Shown here: piece by piece, positions 63,191-64,000 of the stretch
How the letters are laid out: the number at the start of each line of letters is the position of its first letter
Numbering within the stretch: the stretch's first letter is position 1
NCBI GenBank assembly: GCA_022457155.1
Contig: JAJGOT010000020.1
Span: forward strand, 576,001 to 640,000
Direction: 5' to 3'
Origin: Cladopsammia gracilis
Taxonomy: Eukaryota > Cnidaria > Anthozoa > Scleractinia > Dendrophylliidae
Length of the DNA: 64,000 nt
Made by a program: the position numbers and the translations under genes
Notes under the pieces: generated by a model
The model's database searches: none
What the model saw: the letters and a program-made list of their open reading frames with translations, nothing else
What the model was told of the DNA's origin: nothing

Positions 63191-63827
63191 GACTGCACAT
63201 AGCATGTCTTACATGTGAATTGATACTATACAAGACTAGTGTCTAACTAGAAAACTGTATGGTTAACTTAGACGCTAGACATTTTCTCAAATGTTATTTA
63301 TATTTAGTTATTCGTCCTATTGTTTTAGTAATTTTAGTTTAGCTAGATATGTATTTTCTTGTAAAAAAATGTCATGGAAATGTGAAAATAAAGTATTGTT
63401 GTTGTTGTTTGAGAAAGTGGTGCCTTTGATGTTATTTCGCATTTCGCCTTTGCTTTCAAGTTCAAGTTCAAGTTTATTCCCATATAATTGAAAACACTTA
63501 CATAAATATAAATATTAGTGGCAAGGAAGCCCAAAGGAAACCACTGGGCTTATAAATACCATAGGCTCCCTCAATTGCAGAATTAAAGTCACGAAAAATA
63601 AACAAGGCTCGTCAATCGATTCTAAATTTCTCTCCGCTTTCTGTGGGCTTGTCTATTATAGTGGCCAGGTTTTATAAAAGTAATGGTGCCGAGCTACAAA
63701 TTCATTATTCAACGCAATCTCTGTCCAGTTAGCATTGTAAAAGGTTTCAATTAGTGTTTCGTCATATCCTAATGCTCACTCAAGAACATTTACCAGAGAT
63801 CTTACATGCGACAGTTTGTTGAATCGG
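63191..63827. other. Intergenic, no gene seen
   Basis: A TTGTTGTTG tract near 63395 and an AAGTTCAAGTTC tract near 63458 precede AGTGGCAAGGAAGCCCAAAG, which looks like the tail of a dispersed repeat. No coding frame is supported. Confidence 0.35.
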
Positions 63828-63930
63828 CTTTATGGCAACTCCTGAACTTGGGCACAGGATGTACGGTTACACATTGCTGGATTGCGTTGTAGAGACACAA
63901 AAGTGCTCAAACCGCAATCAGTGACCGAAG

Positions 63931-63931
<1 letters not shown>

Positions 63932-64000
<69 letters not shown>
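63932..64000. repeat. TA microsatellite at the window end
   Basis: (TA)n running off the window, directly after the third copy of the 58736-type segment. Confidence 0.95.

Overview
The window looks like animal nuclear DNA, most likely from an anthozoan cnidarian such as a stony coral. That is inference: it is AT-rich and intron-bearing, holds a ROC-COR/caspase gene, and is packed with Polinton, Penelope-like and foldback repeats. No species marker was found.

Layout. (1) 448-5844: four exons on the + strand that splice in phase into one possible protein with a ROC GTPase, a COR region and a C-terminal caspase domain. (2) 5845-13064: intergenic DNA with several small palindromic elements and a minisatellite. 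(3) 13071-33560: a 20.5 kb Polinton/Maverick (adintovirus-like) element flanked by a perfect 6-bp duplication (CCTTTT). It carries a VLTF3-like factor, an acidic protein, a chromodomain integrase, a PLA2-domain protein, an adenain-type protease, a basic pX-like protein, a major capsid protein, a small basic protein, a penton-like minor capsid protein, a PPxY protein, an A32-type packaging ATPase, a fibre, a membrane protein, two helix-turn-helix proteins, several unknowns and a protein-primed DNA polymerase B. The capsid block is a tightly packed minus-strand array facing the ATPase-fibre block across a 66-bp divergent spacer. (4) 33567-37750: interspersed repeats. (5) 37755-52422: a 14.7 kb unit with CACTG-type inverted ends. 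Inside it are two Penelope-like fragments and a giant foldback whose arms are 10-bp satellite arrays. (6) 52427-64000: tandem and dispersed duplications, Penelope-like palindromes with hammerhead-like cores, and long TA tracts.

How the Polinton may be expressed. Seven virion genes and one regulator have the identical start context TAAAATG, while most non-virion genes have GAAAATG or AAAAATG. A VLTF3-like gene is present, so a poxvirus-like late-promoter code is a reasonable hypothesis. Protease and integrase are not simple stand-alone genes: each lies in the -1 frame of the gene before it. The PLA2-integrase junction has a slippery AAAAAAC, a 6-nt spacer and a perfect 11-bp stem. The pX-protease junction has AAAAAAA and a potential H-type pseudoknot. 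This resembles retroviral gag-pro-pol expression and is the most interesting signal seen. The element ends are also odd: a 277-bp palindrome-tipped unit lies in direct orientation at both ends, like flip/flop hairpin telomeres.

Limits: no searches or alignments could be run. Family assignments rest on recognised motifs, and splice sites were judged by eye.
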